Positions 30,894 through 39,435 of a DNA stretch of 64,000 bases are shown piece by piece. The DNA is from Methylobacter sp. (GTDB lineage: Bacteria; Pseudomonadota; Gammaproteobacteria; Methylococcales; Methylomonadaceae), in assembly GCA_030653175.1 (NCBI GenBank), contig JAURZV010000098.1, forward strand, positions 1-64,000, read 5' to 3'. Every line of letters starts with the position of its first letter. The first letter of the stretch is position 1. Under the pieces are notes generated by a model. The model made no database searches, was not told where the DNA came from, and saw only the letters and a program-made list of their open reading frames with translations. Position numbers and translations under genes: made by a program.

Positions 30894-32939
30894 TTACAGC
30901 AACGGCGCAATCAACAAGGCAACAATATTGACCATTTTGATAATGATATTGACGGCAGGACCGGCAGTGTCCTTGTAGGGATCGCCCACTGTATCGCCGG
31001 TAATCGACGCTTTATGCGCAGGAGAACCTTTGCCGCCATAGTGTCCTGCTTCAATATATTTTTTGGCGTTGTCAAAAGCGCCTCCGCCTATGGTCATGGA
31101 GACGGCAACATATAGACCGGAAACAATTGCACCTATCAGTACGCCGCCCAAAGCCTCTTTGCCCAAGGTAAATCCGACGATGACCGGAATGGAAACCGGC
31201 AACAAGGACGGAACCAGCATTTTTCTGATCGCTGAAATCGCCAGTATATCGACAGCTCTGGAATAATCCGGTTTGGCTGTGTAATCCATAATCCCGGGAA
31301 TTTCTTTAAACTGACGGCGAACTTCATTGACAATATCGCCGGCGGCCTTGCCTACGGCCTCCATAGCCAATGCGGCAAACAGATAAGGGATGAGGGCGCC
31401 GAGTAACAGCCCGATAATGACTCTGATATCGGCCAGGTCGCAAACCAGGCCTTCCAGTTCACTGGTATAGTCGGAAAACAACACTAACGCCACAAGACCA
31501 GCAGAGCCCATCGCAAATCCCTTGGTCACCGCTTTCGTGGTATTTCCGACAGTATCCAGGGCATCGGTAATCTTGCGAATTTCTCCGGGCATGTTTGCCA
31601 TTTCAGCAATGCCGCCCGCATTATCGGTAATCGGTCCGTATGCATCCATCGCGACTATCAGCCCGGTTAACGACAACATGCCGGTCGAAGCAATGGCAAT
31701 GCCGAACAAACCGGCGAGCTGGTATGATATCCACATGCTGGCGCAAATTAGAATAACCGGCGGCGCCGTTGCTTTCATCGAAACACTCAATCCGGCAATG
31801 ACATTGGTGCCGTCACCCGTGGTTGCTGCTTTTGCAATATAACGGACGGGGGCATAGGCGCTGGAAGTGTAGTACTCGGTCACCAGCATTAAGGCGCCCA
31901 TTAAACCCAGACCGGTAATGGCCGAATAAAACAGGTTAATCGATGGCACGGTCTTCCCGTTGATAATCAGCGATTCTCCCAGGAGCCACTGCGTGACGGG
32001 GTAATAGATTAATACCGACAAAACGGCAGACACTATCACCCCCCTATATAGCGCAGACATGATGTTGCCATTACTGCCGATTCTGATACAGAAGATACCG
32101 ATAATGGAAGTCAGGATGGAGACGCCTGCCAGCACGAGCGGGTATAGGTGAATGTTGCTGTTTTCCGTGACCAGCAGGCCTGCCAGTATCATCGTGGCGA
32201 TCAGCGACACCGTGTACGATTCGAATAAATCAGCCGCCATGCCTGCGCAATCGCCGACGTTATCGCCGACGTTATCGGCAATAACGGCCGGATTTCGTGG
32301 ATCGTCTTCAGGAATTCCGGCCTCCACTTTACCGACCAGATCGGCGCCTACATCAGCGCCTTTGGTAAAAATACCGCCGCCGAGGCGGGCAAATAGTGCG
32401 ATTAACGAGGCCCCGAAGGCGACCCCGGTCATCGCCTGCAAGGGTTCATGCACACCGCTTGCCAGTAAAAATCCGTAGTAGCCGCTGGCGGCCAAAAGTC
32501 CCAGGCCGACCACCAGCATCCCGGTAATAGATCCCCCTCTGATGGCAATCAAAAAGGCCTGACCCGTGCCTGCATAAGCCGCCTGGGCAGTACGGACATT
32601 GGCGCGTACGGAAATATTCATGCCGCTAAAACCGGCCAGTGCAGAAAACGTTGCTCCTATAACAAAACCGCCCGCAGTTTCCCAGTTTAGCAAGAATACA
32701 ATTATCGAGAGCAGGATAAGTCCAACCAGCGTTATGACCTTATATTGCCGGGATAGATAGGCTTTGGCTCCCTCCTGTATGGCGGCGGCAATGGCCTGCA
32801 TTTGTTCATTACCGGCAGGCTGGGCTTTAATCCACTTGATCGAAATAAGGCCGTATAAAATCGCACAGATTGCTGCAACAGGAGCAAAGAGCATAAGCCA
32901 ATGCGCCGGCAAAAAAACAGAAAAGAGGTTGTCAAGCAT
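30894..32939 (-). CDS. hppA: Membrane H+-translocating pyrophosphatase
   Basis: 681 residues with about 16 membrane helices. It hydrolyses pyrophosphate and pumps protons. The signature [20 protein letters not shown] and the following [21 protein letters not shown] bind Mg-pyrophosphate. The segment [18 protein letters not shown] has Lys at the position that marks the K+-insensitive subgroup (Ala in K+-dependent enzymes). The C-terminal repeat [17 protein letters not shown] is intact. It could conserve energy from biosynthetic pyrophosphate next to the F-type ATP synthase. It has its own upstream spacer and is not coupled to the ATPase gene. Confidence 0.95.
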   Translation of the reverse strand: MLDNLFSVFLPAHWLMLFAPVAAICAILYGLISIKWIKAQPAGNEQMQAIAAAIQEGAKAYLSRQYKVITLVGLILLSIIVFLLNWETAGGFVIGATFSALAGFSGMNISVRANVRTAQAAYAGTGQAFLIAIRGGSITGMLVVGLGLLAASGYYGFLLASGVHEPLQAMTGVAFGASLIALFARLGGGIFTKGADVGADLVGKVEAGIPEDDPRNPAVIADNVGDNVGDCAGMAADLFESYTVSLIATMILAGLLVTENSNIHLYPLVLAGVSILTSIIGIFCIRIGSNGNIMSALYRGVIVSAVLSVLIYYPVTQWLLGESLIINGKTVPSINLFYSAITGLGLMGALMLVTEYYTSSAYAPVRYIAKAATTGDGTNVIAGLSVSMKATAPPVILICASMWISYQLAGLFGIAIASTGMLSLTGLIVAMDAYGPITDNAGGIAEMANMPGEIRKITDALDTVGNTTKAVTKGFAMGSAGLVALVLFSDYTSELEGLVCDLADIRVIIGLLLGALIPYLFAALAMEAVGKAAGDIVNEVRRQFKEIPGIMDYTAKPDYSRAVDILAISAIRKMLVPSLLPVSIPVIVGFTLGKEALGGVLIGAIVSGLYVAVSMTIGGGAFDNAKKYIEAGHYGGKGSPAHKASITGDTVGDPYKDTAGPAVNIIIKMVNIVALLIAPLL

Positions 32940-33119
32940 AATCGTTCCTGGTTAAAGAGCGTGTCAACGATGTCCTAACAGGCAAAACGGCTGTATTTGT
33001 TTCATTTTAATCTCCTGGTTTTTGATAGAGTGTGTTTAGAAAATCGCCTTAGCATTGGGTCGACTATTTGGCTACCAGCTTAAGACGGTACAGTGTTAAT
33101 AGGCTACGGCATGCGGAGT

Positions 33120-33185
33120 GCAAGCTTCGCTTGAAAACAGGCGAAGCCTGTACTCCGAACTTGCTCCGGCTTAGTTGGTAGCCGA
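33120..33185. repeat. Inverted repeat before hppA
   Basis: The sequence cggagtgcaagcttcgcttg, then aaaacaggcgaagcctgtactccg, forms a stem with related arms. It is a dispersed palindromic element lying between the P-type ATPase stop and the hppA promoter region. Confidence 0.45.
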
Positions 33186-36149
33186 CTATTTTTTAAAACT
33201 CCAACGTAATATCAGCCAAAAAAATTTGCGCAATTCCTCAAGGATGAGTACGAACGCGGCAACACCGGTCGCAATCAGCCAATCAATCTGCGTCAATGCC
33301 GTGGTGTGGAATATGGCTTGCGCAGGCGGCCAGTGAATAACCAGTATCTGTAGCAGGATCACCGAGGCAATGGCTATCCAGAGCATTCTGTTAGCAAAGA
33401 AATGCCGGTTGAAGGCGCTGTTTTTTTCAGCTCGGGCATTAAAAACGTTAAACACCTGAAACAGCACAAACGTGGTGAAAGCCAGCGTTGTGGCATGCGC
33501 CGCGCCTGCTCCCGACAGGCTTACGGCATACACACCATCCCTGGCGATCGCCGCGCCTGTTCCCGACAGGCTTGCGGCATACACACCATCCCTGGCGATA
33601 TGAGTCTCGCCGGTCTGTAAGTCGTAATATAAAACCCCCAAGGTACCGATAGCCATGGTCAATCCATAGCTGAAAAGATTGCCGAAGCGTCGCAATGACA
33701 GTATCCGCGCTTCAGGGTCACGCGGCGCTTCGTTCATGCTGCCGGTGCGAACGGGATCAACGCCCAGCGCCATGGCCGGTGGACCGTCCATAATGATGTT
33801 AATCCACAGCAATTGCACAGCGGTAAAAGGCACAGGCATTCCTAGCAGCGGTGCGCTGGCTACTGTCAGGATAGCGCCGATATTGGTGGAAAGCTGAAAG
33901 CGGATAAATTTGACCATGTTGTCGTAAATCCCCCGCCCTTCCTTGACCGCCTTGACGATCGTGGCAAAATTATCATCGGTCAGTATCATCGTCGCCGCTT
34001 CCTGAGCGACATCGGTGCCGGTGATGCCCATGGCGATGCCAATATCGGCGCTCTTCAGGGCAGGGGCATCGTTGACGCCGTCGCCGGTCATCGCAACTAT
34101 GTGACCGTCTGCTTTCAGGGCTTTTACAATCCTGACTTTCTGTTCGGGCGCAGTGCGGGCGAAGACGGCGATGGCGTTAATGCGTGCGGCCAGAGCGCGA
34201 TCATCCAGAGCAGCCAATTCCTCGCCTTCAATGACTTCACCCAGCAAACCGAGCTCCTTGGCAATCGCCTTAGCGGTTACCTTTTGGTCGCCGGTGATCA
34301 TCTTGACTGCGATACCGGCCTGCTGGCAGAGTTTGATGGCCTCGCGGGCTTCGGCTCTTGGCGGATCCATCAGACCGACCAGCGCGACAAAGGTAAGATC
34401 CTCGATGTATTGAAACAGATCGCCATCCGGCTGCATGGTGTCGGCGGGCAGAGTTCGTACTGCCACTCCCAGTACTCGCAGACCCGTGCCGGCCATGATT
34501 TCGTTTTGTGTCAACAGCGTGTCTTGCTGAACAGGAGCCGGGGTTTCATTTTCATCAACAACCGATTGACACAGCTTTAGCAATACTTCCGGTGCGCCTT
34601 TAATGAACACCTTGATCTGATCGCCATGACGATGAAATGTCGCCATAAATTTATGCTCGGCATCAAAAGGGATTTCGGCAATTCGGGGTAGTTGGCTGTT
34701 TGCCTGTTCCTTGTCGATACCGCCTTTAACGGCAAGCACCAGTAATGCGCCTTCCATCGGGTCGCCAACCACCTGCTTCCCTTGCAAATGGCTGTTATTG
34801 CACAAAGCCAGCGGCAACAATAAATCCGACAGATCCCTTGGCGGACTGTTTGGTAAAATTTCACCGGCAATGTCATAACCTTCGCCGCTAACGCTATAAC
34901 TTTGACCTTTATAGAAGATTGACCGCGCAGTCATTTGGTTGACCGTCAAGGTACCGGTTTTGTCGGTGCAGATCACCGTGGTGCAGCCCAGCGTTTCCAC
35001 GGCGGCCAGACGTTTGACGATGGCCCGCTGACGCGCCATGCGGTGCATCCCCAGCGCAAGCGTTACCGTAACGACCGCCGGCAGGCCTTCGGGGATGGCT
35101 GCCACGGCCAGTGCGATGGCGGTAAAAGCCGTCTGGATCAGCGGCTCCCCTCGCCACAGGGCGCTGACAAACAAAACGACAATGACTGCCAGCGCAATCA
35201 GCGCCATGCGTTTACCCAGACTGTCGAGCTGTATTTGCAGTGGCGTGGCTCCGTCTTCTGTTTGCGTTAACAGGTTCGCCAGTTTGCCGATTTCGGTTTC
35301 CATGCCGGTGGCAGTCACCACCATTTCAGCACGGCCACGGGTGACGGCATTGTTCATGTAAAGCATGTTGCTGCGTTCGGCGAGAGGCAGTGATGCCATT
35401 GTAAGCGCCTGTTTCTGCTTGGTAACTGGCATCGACTCACCGGTCAGGGAGGATTCATCGACTTCCAGTGTGTGTGCAGTGATAATGCGGCCATCTGCGG
35501 GTATTTTGCTGCCGGCTTCGAGAATGACAATATCCCCCGGCACGAGCTGGTCGGCAGGCAGTTCAACATTACTACCGTCCCGGCGTACCTCGGCTAGCAA
35601 CGCAAGCATCTTTTTAAGCGCAGCCAGCGATTTTTCGGCCTGAAATTCCTGATAAAATCCCAATAAGCCGTTAATGATGACCACCATCAGAATCACTACG
35701 CCGTCTTTTAAATCACCGATAGCGGCAGCCAAAACAGCCGCTGCAATCAGCACCAGAATGAGAAAGCTCTTGAATTGGGAGAGCAGCAAATGCCAGGCGG
35801 GGCGGGGCGGCTTCTCGACAAGCCGGTTAAGGCCGTAACGGTGCAAACGATCTGCGGCATCGGTTTGGCTCAAGCCGGTAGCTAGCTCCGAAACCTGTTC
35901 ATGGAGCGCTTCTTCCGCTGACAGGGTATGCCATGGACGGAGGACGGATTTTGGTGTGGCTACGCCACGCTTTTTTTCTGTCTTCTGTCCTCTGATCGGG
36001 GACAGGCGCGGCGGACGACGTTTATAAAAACAACGCCTTGCGGCTAACCAAATCAATGCGCCTGAAATAACGGCCAGCAGGGCGATTGCCGGTAAAGCGG
36101 CCATGTCTGTGAGCAAATCATTATTGAATAAATCTTTAACCAGTGGCAT
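33186..36149 (-). CDS. Class II P-type cation ATPase
   Basis: 987 residues. Motifs in order: an N-terminal extension with one membrane helix (ALPAIALLAVISGALIWLA), actuator TGES in DESSLTGESMPVTK, TM4 AAIPEGLPAV, phosphorylation site CTDKTGTLTVNQM, KGAPEVLL, MITGDQK, and hinge MTGDGVNDAPALKSADIGIAMG. PEGLP and NIIMDGPPAMALGVDP point to a Ca2+/Na+-type pump of the SERCA/PMR1-like group; the ion is not certain. Between C-terminal helices lies a duplicated 17-residue insertion (IARDGVYAASLSGTGAA, then IARDGVYAVSLSGAGAA) encoded by a 51-bp DNA repeat. A second insertion of repeat origin gives QKTEKKRGVATPKSVLRP near residue 55. The catalytic parts are intact. Confidence 0.92.
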   Translation of the reverse strand: MPLVKDLFNNDLLTDMAALPAIALLAVISGALIWLAARRCFYKRRPPRLSPIRGQKTEKKRGVATPKSVLRPWHTLSAEEALHEQVSELATGLSQTDAADRLHRYGLNRLVEKPPRPAWHLLLSQFKSFLILVLIAAAVLAAAIGDLKDGVVILMVVIINGLLGFYQEFQAEKSLAALKKMLALLAEVRRDGSNVELPADQLVPGDIVILEAGSKIPADGRIITAHTLEVDESSLTGESMPVTKQKQALTMASLPLAERSNMLYMNNAVTRGRAEMVVTATGMETEIGKLANLLTQTEDGATPLQIQLDSLGKRMALIALAVIVVLFVSALWRGEPLIQTAFTAIALAVAAIPEGLPAVVTVTLALGMHRMARQRAIVKRLAAVETLGCTTVICTDKTGTLTVNQMTARSIFYKGQSYSVSGEGYDIAGEILPNSPPRDLSDLLLPLALCNNSHLQGKQVVGDPMEGALLVLAVKGGIDKEQANSQLPRIAEIPFDAEHKFMATFHRHGDQIKVFIKGAPEVLLKLCQSVVDENETPAPVQQDTLLTQNEIMAGTGLRVLGVAVRTLPADTMQPDGDLFQYIEDLTFVALVGLMDPPRAEAREAIKLCQQAGIAVKMITGDQKVTAKAIAKELGLLGEVIEGEELAALDDRALAARINAIAVFARTAPEQKVRIVKALKADGHIVAMTGDGVNDAPALKSADIGIAMGITGTDVAQEAATMILTDDNFATIVKAVKEGRGIYDNMVKFIRFQLSTNIGAILTVASAPLLGMPVPFTAVQLLWINIIMDGPPAMALGVDPVRTGSMNEAPRDPEARILSLRRFGNLFSYGLTMAIGTLGVLYYDLQTGETHIARDGVYAASLSGTGAAIARDGVYAVSLSGAGAAHATTLAFTTFVLFQVFNVFNARAEKNSAFNRHFFANRMLWIAIASVILLQILVIHWPPAQAIFHTTALTQIDWLIATGVAAFVLILEELRKFFWLILRWSFKK
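33500..33601. repeat. Two tandem 51-bp repeats inside P-type ATPase
   Basis: Units 33500-33550 and 33551-33601 differ at only a few bases and share cggcatacacaccatccctg. A third copy lies inside sua5 at 57602-57648 on the opposite reading strand. The unit length is a multiple of three, so the ATPase frame is kept. Confidence 0.85.
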
Positions 36150-36520
36150 TGCAGTGTGTCTCCATTGTTACGTGCAAGGTATCAGCTCAAACCCAATCGG
36201 CGCAATATCTGCCAAAGCTGGATAGTGCGCTCTGGTGTGATTAAAAGTGCGGTTTAACCTCAAACCAGGAAATCAAGTAGGTTGGGTTAGGCGCGTCTTT
36301 TTGCGCCGTAACCCAACACATTCGTGCCGCAAATGTCGGGTTACGCTACGAGAGTGTGAAAGTATTAGGAATTTGGAGTACAAACCTAGGTTTGTACTCC
36401 GATAGCCAGCTAAAAATCAATAACTTAAAAATAAGAAAACAATTTTAAGCCAATTTTTACAATACTTTCACAGTCTCCTACGCTACCCCGTAGCTCTTTC
36501 CCGGCATTTTCAGGAACAAG
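36150..36520. other. Repeat-filled intergenic region
   Basis: No gene is seen. It contains an inverted repeat gttgggttaggcgc/gcgccgtaacccaac at about 36281-36315 of the common GTAGGGTGGGTTA type, then a MITE-like element at 36348-36480. The first 60 or so bases should carry the promoter of the P-type ATPase. Confidence 0.6.
36348..36480. mobile_element. MITE-like element with perfect central palindrome
   Basis: The ends tgtgaaagtatt (36355-36366) and aatactttcaca (36461-36472) are perfect inverted repeats, and the match extends outward with two mismatches. Inside, ggagtacaaacct and its exact complement make a 26-bp perfect palindrome at 36375-36400. No coding capacity. Confidence 0.65.
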
Positions 36521-37200
36521 TCACTCGGATGACTTGTCCCGCAGCATCGTTCCAAATGACCGGACCTGCATCATCAGGTTATCCCCGGTGATTGCAAGGA
36601 ATGGCCTGACCGGACATCCGGCAGTATATAACACTCTTGCTGTCCAGACATTGCAGGTTCTGAACAAGTGATACGTTTCTTGAGACCGGTAAAACTGACT
36701 GACGCCATAGAGACCCACGCCTAAAGGCACCAGGTTGCCGACCGGATCCCTGTCATAACTTGCCGCAATAGAGCGGACCAAGCGTTGAAACCCGGCATCT
36801 GACAGCCTGCTATAATGATCTCGCTATGAGGAAAATAGGCTGCTACAGCATCATTGAAAGCAACAATGTGCAAGACGCTCGGCGTAGGCAAAAAGATTGC
36901 CTTAAGGGCAATGCCCAAGTGAGGCCTCGGAGTTTGGTAGAAATCCCTGTCGCCCCAGCCGGTTTCAAAATATTCGGCATTGGAAAAGTCCTTATGAACC
37001 AGCCGGACATCATCCGGTATATCAACCCTTTTAACAACGATACCGACGTGCCAGCCGTGACTTACCAGATAGATTGTTTTCGCCGGCTCCTTTGCATCTA
37101 CGGGGCACGCCCCGTTGATCGAAGCCGCACACCCGCTGCAAAGGACTGTTACAGCCAGTGTGCAAAGGAGAAGAATTCGGTTAATCATATCGCTCATCAT
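36521..37200 (-). pseudogene. DUF2459 lipoprotein gene, frameshifted
   Basis: Read in two frames this gives a DUF2459 protein of about 225 residues. The first frame has a lipoprotein-like signal (ILLLCTLAVTVLCSGCAAS), the conserved SHGWHVGIVV and WGDRDFYQTPRP. Near 36785-36790 the frame shifts: the continuation LVRSIAASYDRDPVGNLVP and GLYGVSQFYRSQETYHLFRT lies in the next frame down to 36521. A single-base indel explains it. The family is of unknown function. It is either a recent pseudogene or a sequencing error; the conservation of both halves favours a recent event. Confidence 0.75.
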
Positions 37201-37210
37201 GAAGAATATA

Positions 37211-37411
37211 GGTAACTACTCACCCTAGCCAATGCTCGCTTCTGCACATCACAAAACGCGCTGTTTAAATTCATAGGGTTCAAAGCAAGCTTTGAACTCC
37301 GGTATTCATGTCGGGCTTTCCTGCCCGACACCCTTCGGGTCAATGCAAATCTGTTCCAGACAGATTTGTCAGGTTTTCCGGAGTCATGCAGGGGCGACCG
37401 GCCGGTCGCCC
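37211..37411. repeat. Truncated family-B repeat with nested palindromes
   Basis: Begins gtaactactcaccctagcc, the terminus of the family-B element seen whole at 44394-44583. It then carries ttcaaagcaagctttgaactcc (palindrome), a gtcgggc/gcccgac hairpin and the ggggcgaccggccggtcgcc palindrome, ending near the stop of the tolC-like gene. Confidence 0.6.
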
Positions 37412-39292
37412 CTACGGTCGCATTAAAGTAGGCTTTGCTACTCTTTCGCCCACTGCTGCGCCCAAATCCACGCGACTATGGCCGAGCAAGGTGCCGGTGG
37501 CGAAAGCGAGGTCGATCAGGGACACCTGATAGTCGCCGATGGCGCGCACTTCGCGCAGTTGCGCCTCACCGAGGCGGGTGAGGGTTTCCAATACCTCGGT
37601 CATGGTTCTAAGTCCTTCGCGAAACTGTTTCAACTCGGCATCGTAGTTAAGGCCGGCTAGCAAGACATTTTGCCGCGCGGCGAGAATGCGTTGCCAGTTC
37701 TGCTCCAGCTGATCCAGCGCGTCATAAATTTCCCGGCGCACGCTGAGTTCCCGCAGTTGCTGGGTGGTGAGACGCTGCATGCGATCCTGTACCGCCCGAT
37801 CCAACTGCGCTTTACGCAATTCGTTGGTGAGCGGAATTTCCATGCGCATACCCACCGACCAGTCGGCATAGTTACCACTGATCGTCTGGTCTAAAGCGCC
37901 GCCGTAGGATGATGGATCCCGTCCCGGCGACGCATAGCTATAATCGAGCATGAACATCGGCAGTGTTTGGTTGCTTAAATAATCAATCTTGGTCAGGTCG
38001 GCGGCAAGCTTCAGTTCCAATTCCAGCAGATCCAGCCGTCCTTCCAGCGCATGTTGCACCAGTTGTTTGCGATCGAATTTGAATTCGACCAGGGTTGGCG
38101 TAGTCTCCGGAATCAAGACCGTGGGGGAGTCCAAATCCAGGCCGGGATCGTTCAGCAATAACTTGAGCTGACGCTGCCTGATCTTAAGCGTAGTTTCAGC
38201 AATAATCAGCGCTTCCAGCCGCTCGGCCACACCAATCTCGGCACGGTTGATCTCCACAGCCGCGGTCAGTCCTTCCGCCACGCGCTTTTTCACCATCGCC
38301 AGGTTGTCCGCCGCGTTCTCGTACTGCTGACGGCGCACATCCAGCTCGCCCCAGACGATATAAAGCCCCCAATAGCTGCGTTCGACGGTGGCCAGCACAC
38401 GAATCGTCTGCAACCGGGTTCTCACATCCACGGCCTGCTGTTCGTAACGGGCGATGCGGATGCCGGCGACGTTGGTGTCGATCCCCCCGTCACGTAACAG
38501 GGGTTGGCTGATGGAGAAGCGTAGCGCGGCGCCATATTGTTCCGCCTGGAGACCTTTTTTTCTTACGGCCTTTTCATCGAGCGGGGCGATCAGCGTAATC
38601 TTTCCGCCGGTGCGTAGCGGAATGGAGATACCTGCATCGAAATCCAGAAATTCTTTTTTCTGCTCCGAATCAACGCGCAGTGCCTCTTGTCCGGCAAGAG
38701 GCGAGTTGGGATCCGCTGCAACAAATTTGTCTATCTCGGTGATATCGGGCGGCAAATGTTTGGAGGAATATTTTGCGCGGGCGAAGATCAAGTCGTCGAA
38801 CTTGGCTTGTTCCTGGCTGACCGCAGTGGCCGCGATCTTCGGGTCGACCAGGGCGATCTTCAAGTCGAGATTATTCTCCAGCGCCAGAGCACGGGCTTCG
38901 GCGATGGATAACTGTTTGCCGGCTTCGGGCTGAGCCTTGGGCGGAGACGCAGGCGGACTATCCGCCCCTTCAACTTTGGCTGTCCTGAGCGTAGCCGAAG
39001 GGCTAGTGACAGCCCCTTCGACTTTGCTCAGGACAGGCTTGACAGGCGGCAAAGTGCGACCGGTCTGAAGGCGCCCTTCCCTGAACTTGGGCAGGGCCTG
39101 CTCGACGCTTAATTGCGGGGGTTTCGAGAGCTGCTCCACCGGCAGGCCTTCCTCGCTTTGCATGCGTTCCTCGACCCGGCGAGCCAGGTGTCGATCGGGT
39201 GCAGTGTCAAAGTAATAGCTGCAACCCGTTAACAATGATGCTAAAAGCCATGCGGCCCGGCTGCGGCGGTAAGTCGAAAATCGTTTCATCAT
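37412..39292 (-). CDS. TolC-family outer membrane efflux lipoprotein
   Basis: 626 residues. The signal ends in a lipobox (WLLASLLTGCSYYFD), so it is a lipoprotein of the TolC/OEP superfamily. Two OEP repeats fill about residues 140-610, with long alpha-helical stretches and NNLDLKIALVDPKIA. Together with the HlyD-like and ABC proteins encoded upstream on the same strand it would form a tripartite type I exporter. Residues of about 85-115 (VLSKVEGAVTSPSATLRTAK and flanks) are encoded by a double DNA repeat and look like a tolerated insertion in the N-terminal linker. No substrate gene is seen. Confidence 0.9.
   Translation of the reverse strand: MMKRFSTYRRSRAAWLLASLLTGCSYYFDTAPDRHLARRVEERMQSEEGLPVEQLSKPPQLSVEQALPKFREGRLQTGRTLPPVKPVLSKVEGAVTSPSATLRTAKVEGADSPPASPPKAQPEAGKQLSIAEARALALENNLDLKIALVDPKIAATAVSQEQAKFDDLIFARAKYSSKHLPPDITEIDKFVAADPNSPLAGQEALRVDSEQKKEFLDFDAGISIPLRTGGKITLIAPLDEKAVRKKGLQAEQYGAALRFSISQPLLRDGGIDTNVAGIRIARYEQQAVDVRTRLQTIRVLATVERSYWGLYIVWGELDVRRQQYENAADNLAMVKKRVAEGLTAAVEINRAEIGVAERLEALIIAETTLKIRQRQLKLLLNDPGLDLDSPTVLIPETTPTLVEFKFDRKQLVQHALEGRLDLLELELKLAADLTKIDYLSNQTLPMFMLDYSYASPGRDPSSYGGALDQTISGNYADWSVGMRMEIPLTNELRKAQLDRAVQDRMQRLTTQQLRELSVRREIYDALDQLEQNWQRILAARQNVLLAGLNYDAELKQFREGLRTMTEVLETLTRLGEAQLREVRAIGDYQVSLIDLAFATGTLLGHSRVDLGAAVGERVAKPTLMRP
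38965..39040. repeat. Double repeat inside the tolC-like gene
   Basis: Two related units, ccccttcaactttggctgtcctgag and ccccttcgactttgctcaggac, lie head to tail with partial inverted symmetry. They belong to the family found in glmU and between atpG and atpD. They are translated in frame. Confidence 0.7.
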
Positions 39293-39301
39293 TGATTATT
39301 T

Positions 39302-39433
39302 GTAATTATTCAGCAGTTAGAAAAATGGAACGCAGATGACGCTGATAATTATGATTAAATAAGATTTTATCTGTGTTCATCATATTCATCTGTGTCATCA
39401 GCGTTCCATTGTATTTGATAGCTAAATAATTAC
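39302..39433. mobile_element. Family-A MITE between hlyD- and tolC-like genes
   Basis: 132-bp element with ends gtaattattcagcagttag and tgatagctaaataattac and inner arms tggaacgcagatgacgctga/tgtcatcagcgttccatt. It is flanked by a perfect 8-bp target duplication gattattt (39294-39301 and 39434-39441). The right duplication contains the TAA stop of the hlyD-like gene. No coding capacity. Confidence 0.85.
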
Positions 39434-39435
39434 GA

